This document shows, in pieces, positions 51,287 through 62,671 of a stretch of DNA of 64,000 nucleotides. Source of the DNA: Methanosaeta sp. PtaU1.Bin112 (GTDB taxonomy: Archaea > Halobacteriota > Methanosarcinia > Methanotrichales > Methanotrichaceae); assembly GCA_002067705.1 (NCBI GenBank), contig MVRL01000173.1, forward strand, positions 1-64,000, given 5' to 3'. A program made the translations under genes and the position numbers. Numbering within the stretch: position 1 is the first letter of the stretch; every line of letters begins with the position of its first letter. The notes beneath the pieces were generated by a model. That model was not told the origin of the DNA, did no database searches, and was given only the letters and a program-made list of their open reading frames with translations.

Positions 51287-52407
51287 ATTACAAGGTACCA
51301 GTTATCGCAGGTGACGGCATCGGCCCGGAGATCATAGCTGAGGGCCAGAAGGTTTTGCAGGCAGCAGGAGACAAATACAACTTCTCCCTGGATTGGATTG
51401 AGTATTCTCTGGGAGCGGAGCACTACCTGAAGACAGGCGAGCTGGTGAATGAAGAGACCCTGAAAGACCTAGGACGCTATCCTGCCATCTATCTGGGTGC
51501 CATCGGAGACCCGCGCGTCAAGCCAGGCGTCCTGGAGAAGGGCGTCCTTTTGGCAATGCGGTTCTATTTCGATCAGTATGTAAATCTGCGGCCCGTTAAG
51601 CTCCTGGAAGGCGTCTGGACCCCCCTCAAGGATAAGACGCCCAAAGACATCGATTTCGTGGTAGTTCGCGAGAACACCGAGGATTTTTACGTCGGCATAG
51701 GCAGTCGCGCACGCCGGGGCAAGAGCCATGCGGACTTTGAGATCAAGAGGACGATTTACAACATAAAATTCGGCCTGGATATTGATACCGACAGCGATGA
51801 GATCGGCTACCAGATTGGGGAAGTCAGCCGCGAGGGCTGCAAACGGGTTATAAAATATGCATTTGATCTAGCGACAAAGAGGGGCAACCAGGTATCCTCC
51901 GTGGATAAAGCCAACGTTCTCAGCGATATCTACGGCTTCTGGCGGGAGGTCTTCCTGGATGTTGCCAAGAGCTACCCGCAAGTCAAGCACGACTTCAACT
52001 TCGTAGATGCCATAACCATGTGGTTTGTCAAGAACCCGGAGTGGTTTGATGTCGTTGTCGCTCCCAACATGTTCGGCGATATTATCACCGATCTCGGAGC
52101 CATGATTCAGGGCGGATTAGGCCTGGCACCAGGTGCGAATCTAAATCCGGATGGCACCAGCATGTTCGAGCCCATTCACGGATCAGCACCTAAATACAAG
52201 GGACAGAATAAGGTCAACCCCATTGCCACCATATGGTCGGGTGCACTTCTCCTGGATCACCTGGGCCAGAGCCAAGCTGCGGCAGATATAGTCTCCGCCA
52301 TTGAGCGGAATCTATTTGAAGGCAGGATAAAAACGTATGACCTGGGAGGAAGCTCGACCACCTCTGAGGTTGGCTCGGAGATAGCTCGCCTAGTGGGACT
52401 TGTCTAA
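51283..52407 (+). CDS. leuB: 3-isopropylmalate dehydrogenase-type enzyme
   Basis: The 374-residue protein belongs to the isocitrate/isopropylmalate dehydrogenase family: [20 protein letters not shown] at the start, [17 protein letters not shown] near residue 125, [20 protein letters not shown] near 258 and a [16 protein letters not shown] motif near 290. It oxidises 3-isopropylmalate (leucine) or possibly homoisocitrate (coenzyme B). Translationally coupled to leuD, which supports a common pathway. A hairpin terminator follows at 52409-52446. Confidence 0.88.
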   Translation: MNYKVPVIAGDGIGPEIIAEGQKVLQAAGDKYNFSLDWIEYSLGAEHYLKTGELVNEETLKDLGRYPAIYLGAIGDPRVKPGVLEKGVLLAMRFYFDQYVNLRPVKLLEGVWTPLKDKTPKDIDFVVVRENTEDFYVGIGSRARRGKSHADFEIKRTIYNIKFGLDIDTDSDEIGYQIGEVSREGCKRVIKYAFDLATKRGNQVSSVDKANVLSDIYGFWREVFLDVAKSYPQVKHDFNFVDAITMWFVKNPEWFDVVVAPNMFGDIITDLGAMIQGGLGLAPGANLNPDGTSMFEPIHGSAPKYKGQNKVNPIATIWSGALLLDHLGQSQAAADIVSAIERNLFEGRIKTYDLGGSSTTSEVGSEIARLVGLV

Positions 52408-52408
52408 G

Positions 52409-52446
52409 TCCCATAAAGGAAAAGGCTTTTATGTGGGATGCTTTTA
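52409..52446 (+). terminator. Hairpin after leuB
   Basis: TCCCATAAA (52409-52417) pairs with TTTATG-T-GGGA (52428-52438), followed by CTTTTAA. It separates leuDB from the tRNA gene. Confidence 0.5.
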
Positions 52447-52495
52447 ATCCTCATCAGTGTGCAGCATAAGAGGCTTGAGGCATGTCAGGCAGCGG

Positions 52496-52586
52496 GGGCT
52501 CGTAGCTCAGTTAGGCAGAGCGTCTGGCTTTTAAATTTTTGTGTGAAGATACCAGGTGGTCGAGGGTTCAAATCCCCCCGAGCCCG
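52496..52586 (+). tRNA. tRNA-Lys (UUU) with 17-nt intron
   Basis: Acceptor GGGCTCG (52496-52502) pairs with CGAGCCC (52579-52585), discriminator G. The D-stem is GCTC/GAGC, the anticodon stem TCTGG (52523-52527) pairs CCAGG (52552-52556). The loop reads C-T-TTT-A, then a 17-nt insertion (52534-52550), then A38; the anticodon TTT is at 52530-52532. The intron lies at the canonical archaeal site after position 37. The T-stem GAGGG/CCCCC has one A-C mismatch (52563/52577). The gene precedes the RNA polymerase operon by about 50 bp. Confidence 0.88.
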
Positions 52587-52637
52587 TTTGGAGTTTCCTG
52601 GCCTGTTTGCTGCTCCTTCTTCAATAAGGTGGTTTCA

Positions 52638-52874
52638 GTGACCAAGTTTGCCGTAAAAGATCATGAAATGGTTCCGGAACATGTGCTGCTCACGCCGGAA
52701 GAATGTGAGCAGGTGCTGAAAGCATATAACATCGACGCGCCTCAGCTACCTAAAATTCACGCAAATGACCCTGCGGCCAAAGAGATTGAGGCCAAAGTTG
52801 GCGATATAATCAAGATAATCCGAAAGAGTACAACAGCTAAGCAATCGATCTTTTACCGACTGGTAATCGATTAA
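52638..52874 (+). CDS. rpoH: DNA-directed RNA polymerase subunit H (Rpb5-like)
   Basis: GTG 52638 with GGTGG upstream gives a 78-residue subunit beginning MTKFAVKDHEMVPEHVLLTP. The motif NIDAPQLPKIHANDPAAKEI and the final KQSIFYRLVID are those of archaeal RpoH, the C-terminal domain of eukaryotic Rpb5. It joins the polymerase jaw. First gene of the operon rpoH-B''-B'-A'-A''-rpl30e-nusA-rps12-rps7. Confidence 0.93.
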   Translation: MTKFAVKDHEMVPEHVLLTPEECEQVLKAYNIDAPQLPKIHANDPAAKEIEAKVGDIIKIIRKSTTAKQSIFYRLVID

Positions 52875-52884
52875 GGGTGGTCCT

Positions 52885-54375
52885 TTGCTCGATAGAAATG
52901 TACTTTATGGCTCCTATTTTACCAGGGACAAGCTGGTGCACCATCATATAAACTCATTTAATGATTTTATAGATAAGGGCCTGCAGAAGGTCATAGATGA
53001 AGTGAATATCATCGAGACCAACATCGAAAATACCTATGTAAAGCTGGGCAAGATCAGGGTCGCCAAGCCCGTAGTTCGCGAAGCGGACGGCTCCATTGAA
53101 AAGCTCTATCCCAATGATGCCAGGCTTCGCAACTTAACCTACGCTTCGCCCATCAAGCTGGAAATGACCATAGTCGAGGGTGAGACCGAAAAAGACCTGG
53201 TGGAGGCCGACATCGGCACATTGCCCATTATGCTCAACTCCAAGATCTGCAATCTTTCCGGCCTCTCTGCAGACGAGATGATAACCTATGGCGAGGATCC
53301 CTCAGATCCAGGAGGCTATTTCGTTGTCAACGGCTCAGAGCGCGTGATAATGACGCTGGAGGATCTGGCGCCAAACAAGATTCTCGTAGAATACAACCAG
53401 CGCTACGATGAAAACATCGAGGTAGCCAAAGTCTTCAGCCAGAGGCAGGGCTATCGATCCCTGGTCATTGTGGAGCGCGGCCGTCGTTCCATTCTGGAGG
53501 TATCCTTCCCCTCGGTCTCAGGAAGGCTCAACTTTGTGACTCTCTTGCGGTCTCTGGGAATGGAAACGGATATGGATATCGTGAAATCCGTGTCAGATAA
53601 CCCCGAAATTATAAAGTTCATGCTGGAGAATCTGGAGGAAGCCGAGGTCTCGACCAACGATGAGGCTCTGGAGAAGATTGGCGCCCGTGTCGCCGCCGGC
53701 CAGGCCAAGGAATACCAGAAGAAGAGGGCAACCTATGTCCTGGACAGATATCTGCTTCCCCACATAGGCGTGGAAGAGAAGGATCGCTTTCCAAAGGCAC
53801 TCTTCCTCTCGCGCATGGCTGAAGCCTGCTTCGAGCTGGCCCTGGCACGAAGGGGCGAAGATGATAAAGATCATTACTCCAATAAGAGGCTGAAACTCTC
53901 CGGCGACCTGATGGAAGACCTGTTCCGGGTGGCTTTCAACCGCCTGACCCGAGATATAAAGTACCAGCTGGAGAGAGCCAGCATGAGAAACAGAGATCTC
54001 AATGTGGTGACCACGGTTAGAGCGGATGTCCTGACCGAGAGGATGATCCATCCCCTGGCTACAGGAAACTGGGTAGGCGGGCGCACAGGCGTATCCCAGC
54101 TACTGGATCGCACCGACTATATGGCTACGCTATCTCATCTGCGTCGCGTGATCTCACCCCTATCCCGATCTCAACCACACTTCGAGGCCAGAGATCTGCA
54201 TGCTACCCAGTGGGGTCGCATCTGTCCAAGCGAGACCCCTGAGGGGCCAAATTGCGGCCTGGTGAAGAACTTCGCCCAGGGAGTGGAGCTTTCCAAGGGT
54301 GCGGAAGATTCCGTTAATATCAAGAAAATATTGTTTGATTTAGGCGTAATTGCAGTGGGTGGTAACGTTGTCTGA
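52885..54375 (+). CDS. rpoB2: DNA-directed RNA polymerase subunit B'' (B2)
   Basis: The 496-residue N-terminal half of the beta subunit, as in methanogens and other Euryarchaeota where the gene is split. The start is TTG 52885 ([12 protein letters not shown]), preceded by GGTGG. Motifs include [18 protein letters not shown] near residue 148 and [20 protein letters not shown] with [19 protein letters not shown] near 430-460, the conserved fork/rifampicin-region blocks. It overlaps the B' start. Confidence 0.95.
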   Translation: MLDRNVLYGSYFTRDKLVHHHINSFNDFIDKGLQKVIDEVNIIETNIENTYVKLGKIRVAKPVVREADGSIEKLYPNDARLRNLTYASPIKLEMTIVEGETEKDLVEADIGTLPIMLNSKICNLSGLSADEMITYGEDPSDPGGYFVVNGSERVIMTLEDLAPNKILVEYNQRYDENIEVAKVFSQRQGYRSLVIVERGRRSILEVSFPSVSGRLNFVTLLRSLGMETDMDIVKSVSDNPEIIKFMLENLEEAEVSTNDEALEKIGARVAAGQAKEYQKKRATYVLDRYLLPHIGVEEKDRFPKALFLSRMAEACFELALARRGEDDKDHYSNKRLKLSGDLMEDLFRVAFNRLTRDIKYQLERASMRNRDLNVVTTVRADVLTERMIHPLATGNWVGGRTGVSQLLDRTDYMATLSHLRRVISPLSRSQPHFEARDLHATQWGRICPSETPEGPNCGLVKNFAQGVELSKGAEDSVNIKKILFDLGVIAVGGNVV

Positions 54376-56197
54376 AGCCATGACTAGCGGCGCTAGGATT
54401 TATTTGAATGGTGAGATCATAGGGCATCATGAAGACCCAAAGACACTGGTTGCAAATCTGCGTCGCCTGCGGCGTTCCGGCAGCATCAGCAGCCAGATGA
54501 ATGTGGTCTACTTCGAGGACACTAATGAGATCTTCATGAACAACGACGCCGGTCGGGCCAGAAGGCCGCTCATCATAGTAGAGAATGGAAAAGCACTTGT
54601 CACTGAGGAGCATGTAGACAAGATAGAGAACGGCGAAATGTCCTTTGCCGACCTTGTATCATCCGGCCTGGTGGAGTACCTGGATGCAGAGGAAGAAGAG
54701 AATACCCTCATCGCCATCTGGGAAGAAGATATCACTGCAGATCACACCCATCTCGAGCTGGACCCATCGCTGATTTTAGGCATCGCTGCAGGCCTTGTGC
54801 CCTATCCGGAGCACAATGCCAGCCCCAGGAACACCATGGGTGCAGGAATGGTCAAGCAATGCCTGGGAATGTCCACCGCCAATATGAGATTGCGTCCCGA
54901 TACGCGTGGCCATTACCTGAACAGCCCGCAAAAAGGCATAGTCAGGACCAAGACCTCGGGCGCCATAGGTTTTGAGGAGAGGCCCGCGGGACAGAATTTC
55001 GTTGTGGCAGTCCTGGCCTATGAAGGATATAACATTGAAGATGCTCTGGTTATGAACCGCGGCTCTATCCAGCGTGGCCTTGCGAGAAGCCACTTCTTCC
55101 GCGTCTCTGAGGCGGAGGAGCGAAAATATCCGGGCGGTCAGGAGGATAAGTTTGAGATTCCTGATGTGGAGGTTCGAGGCGCGCGAGGCAGTGAGGCCTA
55201 CGATCAGCTGGATTCCGACGGGCTGGTCAACCCCAATGCCTATGTGGGGCCCAATGACGTGCTCATCGGCAAGACCAGTCCGCCTCGATTCCTGGAGGAG
55301 CCGTCCGAATTCGGCCTGACGACCCAGCAGAGAAGAGAGACATCTGTCACCATGCGATCCAACGAGAAGGGGGTGGTGGACATGGTCATCCTCACCGAAT
55401 CCTCGAACGGCAACCGCCTGGCAAAGGTCAAGACCCGAGACCAAAGAATTCCGGAATTGGGTGACAAGTTCGCCTCCAGGCACGGCCAGAAAGGAGTCAT
55501 CGGGCTGATTGTGCCCCAGGAGGATATGCCATTCACAGAATCAGGCGTGGTGCCGGACCTGCTGCTGAATCCCCATGCGATCCCCTCACGTATGACTGTG
55601 GGCCACGTTCTGGAGATGATCGGCGGAAAGGTAGGATCATTGGAGGGCAGATTCGTGGATGCCACCGCCTTCCTGGGCGAGAATGAACCGGATCTGCGGG
55701 GCGCTCTTAAGAAGTTCGGGTTCTCCCATACCGGCCGCGAGATCCTCTACAATGGTGCTACGGGCCTGCAGGTCATGGCGGATGTCTTCGTAGGAGTGAT
55801 CCTCTATCAGAAGCTCTATCATATGGTCACCGGCAAGATGCATGCCCGCTCCCGCGGGCCGGTGCAGGTGCTCACCCGCCAGCCAACCGAAGGTCGGGCT
55901 CGCGAGGGTGGCCTGCGGTTCGGAGAGATGGAGAGAGATGTGCTCATTGCTCATGGCGCGGCCCTTGCCCTCAAGGAACGTCTGGTTGATGAGTCGGATA
56001 AGGTGACAGAGCTTGTTTGCAGCCACTGCGGCATGATCGCTATCCATGATAGACGGAGAAATGCGGACTTCTGCCCGACCTGCGGAGCGGATACAGAGAT
56101 CTACCCCGTGGAGATGAGCTATGCCTTCAAGCTGCTGCTCGACGAGATCAAATCATTAGGTGTAGCACCGCGACTAATCCTGGAAGATGCGGTTTAG
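54368..56197 (+). CDS. rpoB1: DNA-directed RNA polymerase subunit B' (B1)
   Basis: The C-terminal half of the beta subunit, about 609 residues. TTG 54368 is preferred because GGTGGT lies just upstream, the same pattern as B''; ATG 54380 is the alternative. Conserved blocks are [40 protein letters not shown] (active-centre lysine region), [20 protein letters not shown], and a C-terminal zinc finger with CSHCG and CPTCG. Confidence 0.94.
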   Translation: MSEAMTSGARIYLNGEIIGHHEDPKTLVANLRRLRRSGSISSQMNVVYFEDTNEIFMNNDAGRARRPLIIVENGKALVTEEHVDKIENGEMSFADLVSSGLVEYLDAEEEENTLIAIWEEDITADHTHLELDPSLILGIAAGLVPYPEHNASPRNTMGAGMVKQCLGMSTANMRLRPDTRGHYLNSPQKGIVRTKTSGAIGFEERPAGQNFVVAVLAYEGYNIEDALVMNRGSIQRGLARSHFFRVSEAEERKYPGGQEDKFEIPDVEVRGARGSEAYDQLDSDGLVNPNAYVGPNDVLIGKTSPPRFLEEPSEFGLTTQQRRETSVTMRSNEKGVVDMVILTESSNGNRLAKVKTRDQRIPELGDKFASRHGQKGVIGLIVPQEDMPFTESGVVPDLLLNPHAIPSRMTVGHVLEMIGGKVGSLEGRFVDATAFLGENEPDLRGALKKFGFSHTGREILYNGATGLQVMADVFVGVILYQKLYHMVTGKMHARSRGPVQVLTRQPTEGRAREGGLRFGEMERDVLIAHGAALALKERLVDESDKVTELVCSHCGMIAIHDRRRNADFCPTCGADTEIYPVEMSYAFKLLLDEIKSLGVAPRLILEDAV

Positions 56198-56205
56198 GTG
56201 GAAAT

Positions 56206-58833
56206 ATGACGGTCCCCAAGAGAATTGGCAAGATCCGCTTCGGCCTCATCTCGCCACAAGAGTTTCGGAAGATGAGCGTGGTAAAGATAATCACCGCAGA
56301 TACATACGACGACGATGGTTTTCCTATTGAAATGGGTCTCATGGACCCGCGGCTCGGCGTCATCGATCCTGGACTGCGCTGCCGATCCTGCGGCGGTCGG
56401 CCCGGCGAGTGCCCCGGACACTTCGGACATATCGACCTGATCGCCCCCGTGATTCATGTGGGCTTCGCCAAATTGATTAGAAAGATACTGAGAGCTGTAT
56501 GCAGAGACTGCTCTCGCCTGATGCTCAAAGAAAACGAGAAGAAGATGTACCTGGGGCAAATTCAGGAACTGGAGAGGCTGGGCCAGATGACCGATGACAC
56601 CGTAAATAAGGTCTTCTCAGAGGCGCGAAAGAATAAGACCTGTCCCTACTGCGGAGCCCCCCAGAAGGAAATCAAGTTCGAGCGTCCACTCTCGTATATT
56701 GAAGACGGCCACAAGCTCACGCCATCGGACATCCGTGACAGATTCGAAAAGATCCCGGATGATGATATTGCCGTAATGGGCATGAATCCTGCCACAGCTC
56801 GACCGGAATGGATAATCCTGACTGTATTGCCGGTGCCGCCCGTTACCATGCGACCCTCAATCACTCTGGAGTCCGGCCAGAGGAGCGAAGATGACCTCAC
56901 TCACAAGCTGGTGGATATCATCAGGATCAACCAACGCTTCCAGGAGAATCGAGAGGCAGGCGCTCCCCAGCTGATCATTGAGGATCTGTGGGAGCTACTG
57001 CAGTATCATGTTACCACGTTCCTGGATAATACCGTCTCCGGAGTGCCCCCCGCCCGCCATCGCAGCGGCAGGCCGCTGAAAACGCTCTCTCAGAGGCTGA
57101 AGGGCAAGGAAGGGCGGTTCAGAGGATCACTATCCGGCAAGCGCGTCAACTTCAGCGCCAGAACAGTCATCTCTCCAGACCCCAATCTCAGCATCGGTGA
57201 GGTCGGCGTACCAATGGAGATCGCCATGGAGCTGTCCGTTCCCATGATTGCCAACGCCCGAAACCTCGAGCTGGTGAAGACCTATGTCCGGCGCGGACCG
57301 GAACGGCATCCTGGCGTCAATTATGCCACCCGACCGGACCAGAGGCGCGTTAAAGTCACGGAAAAGAACTGCGAAGAGGTAGCCGAGCAGATCGACATAG
57401 GCTGGAAGATAGACAGACAGCTTGCCGACGGCGATATAGTCCTCTTCAACCGCCAGCCTTCCCTGCATAGAATGTCCATCATGTCCCATCGCGTCAAGGT
57501 CATGCCCTACAAGACATTCAGGCTCAATCCGGCAGTCTGCCCTCCCTACAACGCAGACTTCGACGGGGATGAGATGAACATGCATGTGCCTCAAACCGAG
57601 GAAGCGCGTGCCGAGGCCGAGATCCTCATGAGGGTGCAGGAGAACATCCTTTCTCCCAGATTCGGAGGCCCGATCATCGGCGGCATACACGACTATGTGA
57701 CCGGCTCGTTCCTGCTCACCCACGGAAGAAAGCCCATCGACCGAAGGGGCGTCATGGAGCTTCTCAAGAAGTTCAATATTCCCGAGCTGCCCGAACCAGA
57801 AGGTATAGCCGACGGAAAACCTTACTGGACAGGAAAGCAGATATTCAGTCTCATACTGCCGCGAGGCCTGAACCTATCATTTAAAGCCGATTTCTGCTAC
57901 AACTGCGACGTCTGCAAGGGTACAGACTGCGAAAACGATGCATTTGTGGTAATTGAGGACGGCCGGCTCTTGAAGGGCACCATCGATGCCGAGGCAGTGG
58001 GCGCTTTCAAGGGCAAGATAACAGACAGAATAATAAAGGAGTACAGTCCCTCCGTGGCAAGCGAGTTCCTGGACAGGATGACCCTGCTGGCACTGCGAGG
58101 GATCATGCATGCGGGATTCTCCTTCGGCATAGATGACGAGGATATCCCAGAAGCAGCTGTGGATCAGATAGAGGAGACGACCAGAACAGCTCGCGAGAAG
58201 AGCCGGCAACTCATCGAAGCCTACAAAGCAGGCGAACTGGAGCCCCTGCCGGGCAGAACGCTCGATGAGACCCTGGAGATGAGGATCATGCAAACCCTGG
58301 GCAAAGCCAGGGATACAGCAGGCAAGATCGCCGGACGTCACCTGGGCCTGGATAACTCAGGAGTGGTAATGGCAGTGAGCGGAGCGCGCGGCAGTATGCT
58401 CAACCTCACCCAGATGGCGGCGTGTGTCGGCCAGCAGTCTGTGCGTGGTGAACGCATCATGCGCGGCTATGCCGGCAGGACTCTCCCCCACTTCAGACCG
58501 GGAGATCTAGGCGCGGAAGCGCATGGATTTGTGGAGTCAAGCTACAAAGGCGGTCTCAATCCCACAGAATTCTTCTTCCACGCCATCGGTGGTCGCGAGG
58601 GGCTGGTGGACACTGCCATCAGAACATCTCAGAGCGGTTACCTGCAGCGTCGACTGGTAAATGCTCTGCAGGACCTGGAGGTAAGGTACGACGGCACAGT
58701 CAAGGAGACGAGGGGCATGATTGTCCAGTTCCGGTATGGAGAGGACGGCGTGGACGCATCCCGGCGAGACTATGCCAGTACGGATAACGTGAGGCGCATT
58801 ATCAAGAATGTGCTGAAGAAGGAGTCGGCATGA
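56206..58833 (+). CDS. rpoA1: DNA-directed RNA polymerase subunit A'
   Basis: The 875-residue main part of the beta'-like subunit. The N-terminal zinc region [20 protein letters not shown] is near residue 62, a second zinc site near CPYCGAPQ, the catalytic loop [20 protein letters not shown] near 447 with the three magnesium aspartates, and the bridge-helix region [20 protein letters not shown] near 780. It overlaps the A'' gene by 4 bp (ATGA). Confidence 0.96.
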   Translation: MTVPKRIGKIRFGLISPQEFRKMSVVKIITADTYDDDGFPIEMGLMDPRLGVIDPGLRCRSCGGRPGECPGHFGHIDLIAPVIHVGFAKLIRKILRAVCRDCSRLMLKENEKKMYLGQIQELERLGQMTDDTVNKVFSEARKNKTCPYCGAPQKEIKFERPLSYIEDGHKLTPSDIRDRFEKIPDDDIAVMGMNPATARPEWIILTVLPVPPVTMRPSITLESGQRSEDDLTHKLVDIIRINQRFQENREAGAPQLIIEDLWELLQYHVTTFLDNTVSGVPPARHRSGRPLKTLSQRLKGKEGRFRGSLSGKRVNFSARTVISPDPNLSIGEVGVPMEIAMELSVPMIANARNLELVKTYVRRGPERHPGVNYATRPDQRRVKVTEKNCEEVAEQIDIGWKIDRQLADGDIVLFNRQPSLHRMSIMSHRVKVMPYKTFRLNPAVCPPYNADFDGDEMNMHVPQTEEARAEAEILMRVQENILSPRFGGPIIGGIHDYVTGSFLLTHGRKPIDRRGVMELLKKFNIPELPEPEGIADGKPYWTGKQIFSLILPRGLNLSFKADFCYNCDVCKGTDCENDAFVVIEDGRLLKGTIDAEAVGAFKGKITDRIIKEYSPSVASEFLDRMTLLALRGIMHAGFSFGIDDEDIPEAAVDQIEETTRTAREKSRQLIEAYKAGELEPLPGRTLDETLEMRIMQTLGKARDTAGKIAGRHLGLDNSGVVMAVSGARGSMLNLTQMAACVGQQSVRGERIMRGYAGRTLPHFRPGDLGAEAHGFVESSYKGGLNPTEFFFHAIGGREGLVDTAIRTSQSGYLQRRLVNALQDLEVRYDGTVKETRGMIVQFRYGEDGVDASRRDYASTDNVRRIIKNVLKKESA

Positions 58834-59969
58834 TCCTCACAGAAAAAGAAGTAACAGATAAGCTAGGACAGCTCGACCTTCCCCAGAGCATCAAGGAAGC
58901 AATAGAAAGCGGGCTAAAAGGAGCTACAGTAAGCGGCGAGCAGCTGGAGGAGATCGTATCCCAGGTCTCTTCCGACTACGAGCATTCGAAGGTGGAGTCA
59001 TGCGAAGCGGTGGGCGTTGTCGCTGCCCAGTCCATTGGCGAGCCCGGCACTCAGATGACCATGCGTACCTTCCACTACGCAGGCGTGGCTGAGATCAACG
59101 TAACCCTGGGTCTGCCGAGGCTCATTGAGATTGTGGATGCAAGAAAGATCCCATCTACGCCTACCATGACAATAAGGCTTAATCAGGATTATTCCCACGA
59201 TCGAGACCTGGCAAGAGAGGTAGCTTGGGCAATAGAGTCCACCTCCATTCTCCACCTGGGGTCCATAGCCACCGATCTGGCTGAGATGAATGTGATCATT
59301 GAGCTGAATCCCAGTGCGATGGAGCAGCGCAAAATCACTTCCGAAGAGGTCGCTTCACGACTGAAAGAGGAGACCGGCCTAAACGTAGATCAAAAAGAGA
59401 ATCTGCTGGTGATGGTCCCCAAGGAGCCCTCTTATCGGGAGCTATTGCAGCTGGTAGAAAAGATCAAGCGAATATCGCTTAAAGGAGTAGAGGGCATCAA
59501 GCGCGTCGTTATCCGCAAGGAGGGCGATGAGTATGTCCTTTACACAGAAGGCTCCTCGATCAAGAAGGTCATGCAATTTGAAGGAGTCGACCCAACCCGC
59601 ATCAAGACTAATAATATAAGCGAGATCGCAGAGGTACTTGGCATTGAGGCGGCCCGAAATGCCATCATAAATGAGGCCACTGACACGCTGCGTGAGCAGG
59701 GTCTCTCTGTGGATGTTCGGCACATCATGTTGGTGGCGGACATCATGACCGTAGATGGTGAGCTAAAACAGATAGGCAGACATGGCGTCTCAGGCGAAAA
59801 GGCCAGCGTGCTGGCCAGAGCTGCCTTCGAGGTCACAGTCAACCATATTCTGGATGCTGCCATTCGCGGAGACATAGACGACCTGAGAGGTGTGACGGAG
59901 AACGTAATCGTTGGCCAGCCCATACAGCTGGGCACGGGTGACGTTACACTGGTCGCAATGAAGAGATGA
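58830..59969 (+). CDS. rpoA2: DNA-directed RNA polymerase subunit A''
   Basis: The 379-residue C-terminal part of the beta'-like subunit, carrying the jaw and trigger-loop region: [20 protein letters not shown] near residue 62, [20 protein letters not shown], and the C-terminal [20 protein letters not shown] with [18 protein letters not shown]. Split from A' as in all archaea except a few fusions. No intein is present, although A'' is an occasional intein site. Confidence 0.96.
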   Translation: MILTEKEVTDKLGQLDLPQSIKEAIESGLKGATVSGEQLEEIVSQVSSDYEHSKVESCEAVGVVAAQSIGEPGTQMTMRTFHYAGVAEINVTLGLPRLIEIVDARKIPSTPTMTIRLNQDYSHDRDLAREVAWAIESTSILHLGSIATDLAEMNVIIELNPSAMEQRKITSEEVASRLKEETGLNVDQKENLLVMVPKEPSYRELLQLVEKIKRISLKGVEGIKRVVIRKEGDEYVLYTEGSSIKKVMQFEGVDPTRIKTNNISEIAEVLGIEAARNAIINEATDTLREQGLSVDVRHIMLVADIMTVDGELKQIGRHGVSGEKASVLARAAFEVTVNHILDAAIRGDIDDLRGVTENVIVGQPIQLGTGDVTLVAMKR

Positions 59970-59979
59970 GGTAATAACG

Positions 59980-60288
59980 ATGATAAACGTAGATAGAGCC
60001 CTAAGAAGTTCCATAAGGACCGGAAAAGTGGCGCTGGGATCGAATAGGACCGTTGAAACAGGACTTGACGGACAGGCTAAACTCATAATCTTCGCGGTGG
60101 ATTGTCCTGCAGATGTAAGGATGAAACTGGAGAACATAGACGTCCCAGTCTACGGTTACCAGGGTATGGGCAAGGACCTCGGATCTGCCTGCGGGAAACC
60201 CTTCTCCGTGGCCGCCTTGGCCATCATCGAGCCAGGTGACTCGGAGATTATGGCACTGCAGCGCGAGATCCGAGGTGTTGAGGCATGA
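59980..60288 (+). CDS. rpl30e: Ribosomal protein L30e
   Basis: A 102-residue protein of the L7Ae/L30e fold: NVDRALRSSIRTGKVALGSN at the N-terminus, KLIIFAVDCPADV near residue 44, and GSACGKPFSVAALAI near 68. It binds kink-turn RNA in the large subunit. It overlaps nusA by 4 bp, a conserved archaeal order after A''. Confidence 0.93.
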   Translation: MINVDRALRSSIRTGKVALGSNRTVETGLDGQAKLIIFAVDCPADVRMKLENIDVPVYGYQGMGKDLGSACGKPFSVAALAIIEPGDSEIMALQREIRGVEA

Positions 60289-60716
60289 GTGAGTTTAAGC
60301 TCACCACCGAAGGTATCAGATATATTGCTTTGTTCGAGAGCCTGACGGGCGGCATGGCCAGAGATTGCGTCGTTGATGCGGATAATGAACGCATCATTTT
60401 TGTCATAAAAAAAGGGGATATGGGCGCTGCCATAGGCCGAAAGGGTTCAAACATAAACCGGGTCAAGAAATCGGTAGGAAAGCAGATAGAGATCGTCGAG
60501 TACAGCGACAACGTAAAGGAATTTTTGGAGAACCTCTTCCAGCCGGCGGCCATAAAGAATGTTATGGTCGTAGACAAGAACAATAAGCGATTGGCTTATG
60601 TAGAGGTAGCGAATAAGGACAAAGGTATTGCCATCGGCAGGGATGGCCGAAACATATTAAAAGCCAAGATGCTTGCGCAGAGGCATCACGGCGTTGACGA
60701 TATCATAATTCAATAG
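60285..60716 (+). CDS. nusA: Transcription factor NusA, archaeal short form
   Basis: The 143-residue protein consists of two KH domains only (GDMGAAIGRKGSNINRVKKS near residue 45 and DKGIAIGRDGRNILKAKMLA near 112), as usual in archaea where the S1 and acidic parts of bacterial NusA are lacking. It binds RNA in transcription termination or rRNA processing. Start ATG 60285 overlaps rpl30e. Confidence 0.93.
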   Translation: MSEFKLTTEGIRYIALFESLTGGMARDCVVDADNERIIFVIKKGDMGAAIGRKGSNINRVKKSVGKQIEIVEYSDNVKEFLENLFQPAAIKNVMVVDKNNKRLAYVEVANKDKGIAIGRDGRNILKAKMLAQRHHGVDDIIIQ

Positions 60717-60748
60717 CGAATTGTTGCGATTTACTCAAGGTGAAATGA

Positions 60749-61177
60749 ATGGGAAATGGAATCTATGCCGCCAGGAAACTGGAGAGTGATAGGAAGACGC
60801 TCCGGTGGAGCGATCCTAAGTATATCCGAAGGATGTCGGGGAGCAAGTTGAAGGCTGACCCACTGAGTGGAGCACCCATGGGAAGGGGAATAGTTCTCGA
60901 AAAGGTCGGAATTGAGGCCAAGCAGCCAAACTCAGCCATAAGAAAAGCAGTGCGCATTCAGCTCATCAAGAATGGCCGTCAGGTTACGGCTTTTGCTCCC
61001 GGGGACGGAGCCATCGGATTCATAGATGAGCATGACGAGGTTACTGTCGATCGCATCGGCGGCCGTCAGGGACGGTCCATGGGAGATATCCCTGGAGTCA
61101 GATTCAAGGTCATCGCTGTCAATAACGTCTCCTTGCTGGAGCTGGTCCGAGGGAGAAAGGAGAAGCCGGTGAGGTGA
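60749..61177 (+). CDS. rps12: Ribosomal protein S12
   Basis: The 142-residue protein contains [20 protein letters not shown], the [20 protein letters not shown] loop near residue 58 (decoding-centre contact, streptomycin region) and [17 protein letters not shown] near 105. AAGGTGA lies upstream of ATG 60749. It helps read the codon-anticodon pair in the small subunit. Confidence 0.95.
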   Translation: MGNGIYAARKLESDRKTLRWSDPKYIRRMSGSKLKADPLSGAPMGRGIVLEKVGIEAKQPNSAIRKAVRIQLIKNGRQVTAFAPGDGAIGFIDEHDEVTVDRIGGRQGRSMGDIPGVRFKVIAVNNVSLLELVRGRKEKPVR

Positions 61178-61182
61178 TTATT

Positions 61183-61740
61183 GTGAAGCTATTCGGCAAA
61201 TGGGACCCGGCTGAGGTCGAGGTTGCAGACCCAAGCGTAAAGGGCTATATGAACCTGGCATCCAAATCGGTCATGATTTCGGGCGGCAAGCATGCCAAGC
61301 AGCAATTCAAGAAGTCCGAGCAGCATATCGTCGAGCGCCTGGTAAACAAGCTCATGAGAAAAGAAGATAATACCGGAAAGAAGCTCAAGACCTACGGCAT
61401 AGTGGAGCGCGCTTTCGATATCGTTGCCAAGAAGACCAAGGAGAACCCGCTCTCCGTTCTTGGCAAGGCCATAGCCAATGCCGGGCCGCGCGAAGAGGTC
61501 GTCCGTTTAAAGTACGGCGGCATAACTGTGCCAAAGGCTGTTGATACCTCTCCCCAAAGGCGTGTTGACACTGCACTCATGTTCATAGCCAAGGGCGCAC
61601 ATGCAGCGTCCTTCAAGAAGACCAAATCAATTGAGGCAGCGCTGGCAGAAGAGATCATAGCAGCAGCCAATCGTGATGTCAAGAGCTACGCCATCAACCA
61701 CAGGGACAGCGTTGAGCGCGTGGCAAAAGCGGCGAGATAA
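61183..61740 (+). CDS. rps7: Ribosomal protein S7
   Basis: GTG 61183 is preferred because GAGGTGA lies about 5 nt upstream; GTG 61174, overlapping the rps12 stop, would add three residues. The 185-residue protein shows [20 protein letters not shown], a [20 protein letters not shown] stretch, [20 protein letters not shown] near 125 and a C-terminal [17 protein letters not shown], all S7. It assembles the head of the small subunit. The usual EF-2 and EF-1A genes do not follow; a terminator does. Confidence 0.95.
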   Translation: MKLFGKWDPAEVEVADPSVKGYMNLASKSVMISGGKHAKQQFKKSEQHIVERLVNKLMRKEDNTGKKLKTYGIVERAFDIVAKKTKENPLSVLGKAIANAGPREEVVRLKYGGITVPKAVDTSPQRRVDTALMFIAKGAHAASFKKTKSIEAALAEEIIAAANRDVKSYAINHRDSVERVAKAAR

Positions 61741-61763
61741 GCCGCACATTTTTGTGGGAAATG

Positions 61764-61801
61764 ATAGGCGCAGGAGAAAGGCGCCTATTTCTGTTTTTTT
61801 G
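61764..61801 (+). terminator. Intrinsic-type terminator after rps7
   Basis: ATAGGCGC (61764-61771) pairs perfectly with GCGCCTAT (61781-61788), loop of 9, then TTCTG and a T7 tract (61794-61800). It closes the polymerase-ribosomal operon. Confidence 0.75.
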
Positions 61802-61852
61802 ATTTTATGCAAATTGCCATCATGTCATGCTATTAACCGAGGATTGCATAAA

Positions 61853-62671
61853 TCACAGGCGGGCCATATTTATCCGGGCGAATTCTACAAAGTCCTCCTG
61901 ACGGCGTCCGATCAGACCTATACTTGGATCGTCATAAAAGTTCCCGCTGCCTATTAGCCAAAATATTTTATCCAAGGCATAGGGAGTGACTTTGGCATTT
62001 CTCGCCACGCGGATTATCGCTTTAAACAATTTATAGTCATCAATCCCGTCATCACATAGTGCAAGAGCAGTGAAGATATCACGCAAATGAACGTCTGGTT
62101 TGGGAAAATTGACGTATCCGAGTTCCTTCAGAAAATTGCAGGAAAGGGCAAATCCAAATCCTTCAATCTCGTGATCCAGAAGCATTGGCAAACATGCCCT
62201 TGATCGATCGTCTCGATCGAAACAGTCGACCCATTCGAAGAATTCATCTGCGGAATCAAACCGATCGATAAATTCAGCTGCAGAAAGGATCGTTTGGCAG
62301 TAGCGGGGCCAAATGCTTCGCTGCGTTCTCCTAATCTTGCCACGAGGATTCAGCTTCTGCACTATCTGATCGAGCACATCCCATTTGCTTGCATATGATT
62401 TCAATATATACTCCGGATCGAAATCATTTGAGATTAAGGCCAGTTTATCCACACCACCGATCGCCTCCCCGACCACCTTTGTTTTCATGTTTGCATTCTG
62501 AGCGGACTCAAGCAAGTCTCTGTAAAGCTCATTCTTCGTAGATGGTTTAGGACGGAAAGACGGCAAATTCTGGTATTTTTCGATAATAATTTCCGTCACT
62601 CCCGGTATATTTAGCAAGAACTCTCTGGCCAATTCGTATGCTTTTCTATCAATCTCAGGAGTTGCCTTCAT
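61853..62671 (-). CDS. HhH-GPD-like DNA glycosylase-type protein
   Basis: A 272-residue protein. The C-terminal half has a helix-hairpin-helix-like segment (IEGFGFALSCNFLKELGY, near residue 168) followed by NFPKPDVHLRDIFTALALC, where the Asp of PDVH matches the catalytic aspartate position of the HhH-GPD superfamily. The N-terminal half is not recognised. The gene overlaps a PD-(D/E)XK-type nuclease gene by 17 bp, so the two act together, in base-excision repair or in defence; neither is proven. Confidence 0.55.
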   Translation of the reverse strand: MKATPEIDRKAYELAREFLLNIPGVTEIIIEKYQNLPSFRPKPSTKNELYRDLLESAQNANMKTKVVGEAIGGVDKLALISNDFDPEYILKSYASKWDVLDQIVQKLNPRGKIRRTQRSIWPRYCQTILSAAEFIDRFDSADEFFEWVDCFDRDDRSRACLPMLLDHEIEGFGFALSCNFLKELGYVNFPKPDVHLRDIFTALALCDDGIDDYKLFKAIIRVARNAKVTPYALDKIFWLIGSGNFYDDPSIGLIGRRQEDFVEFARINMARL

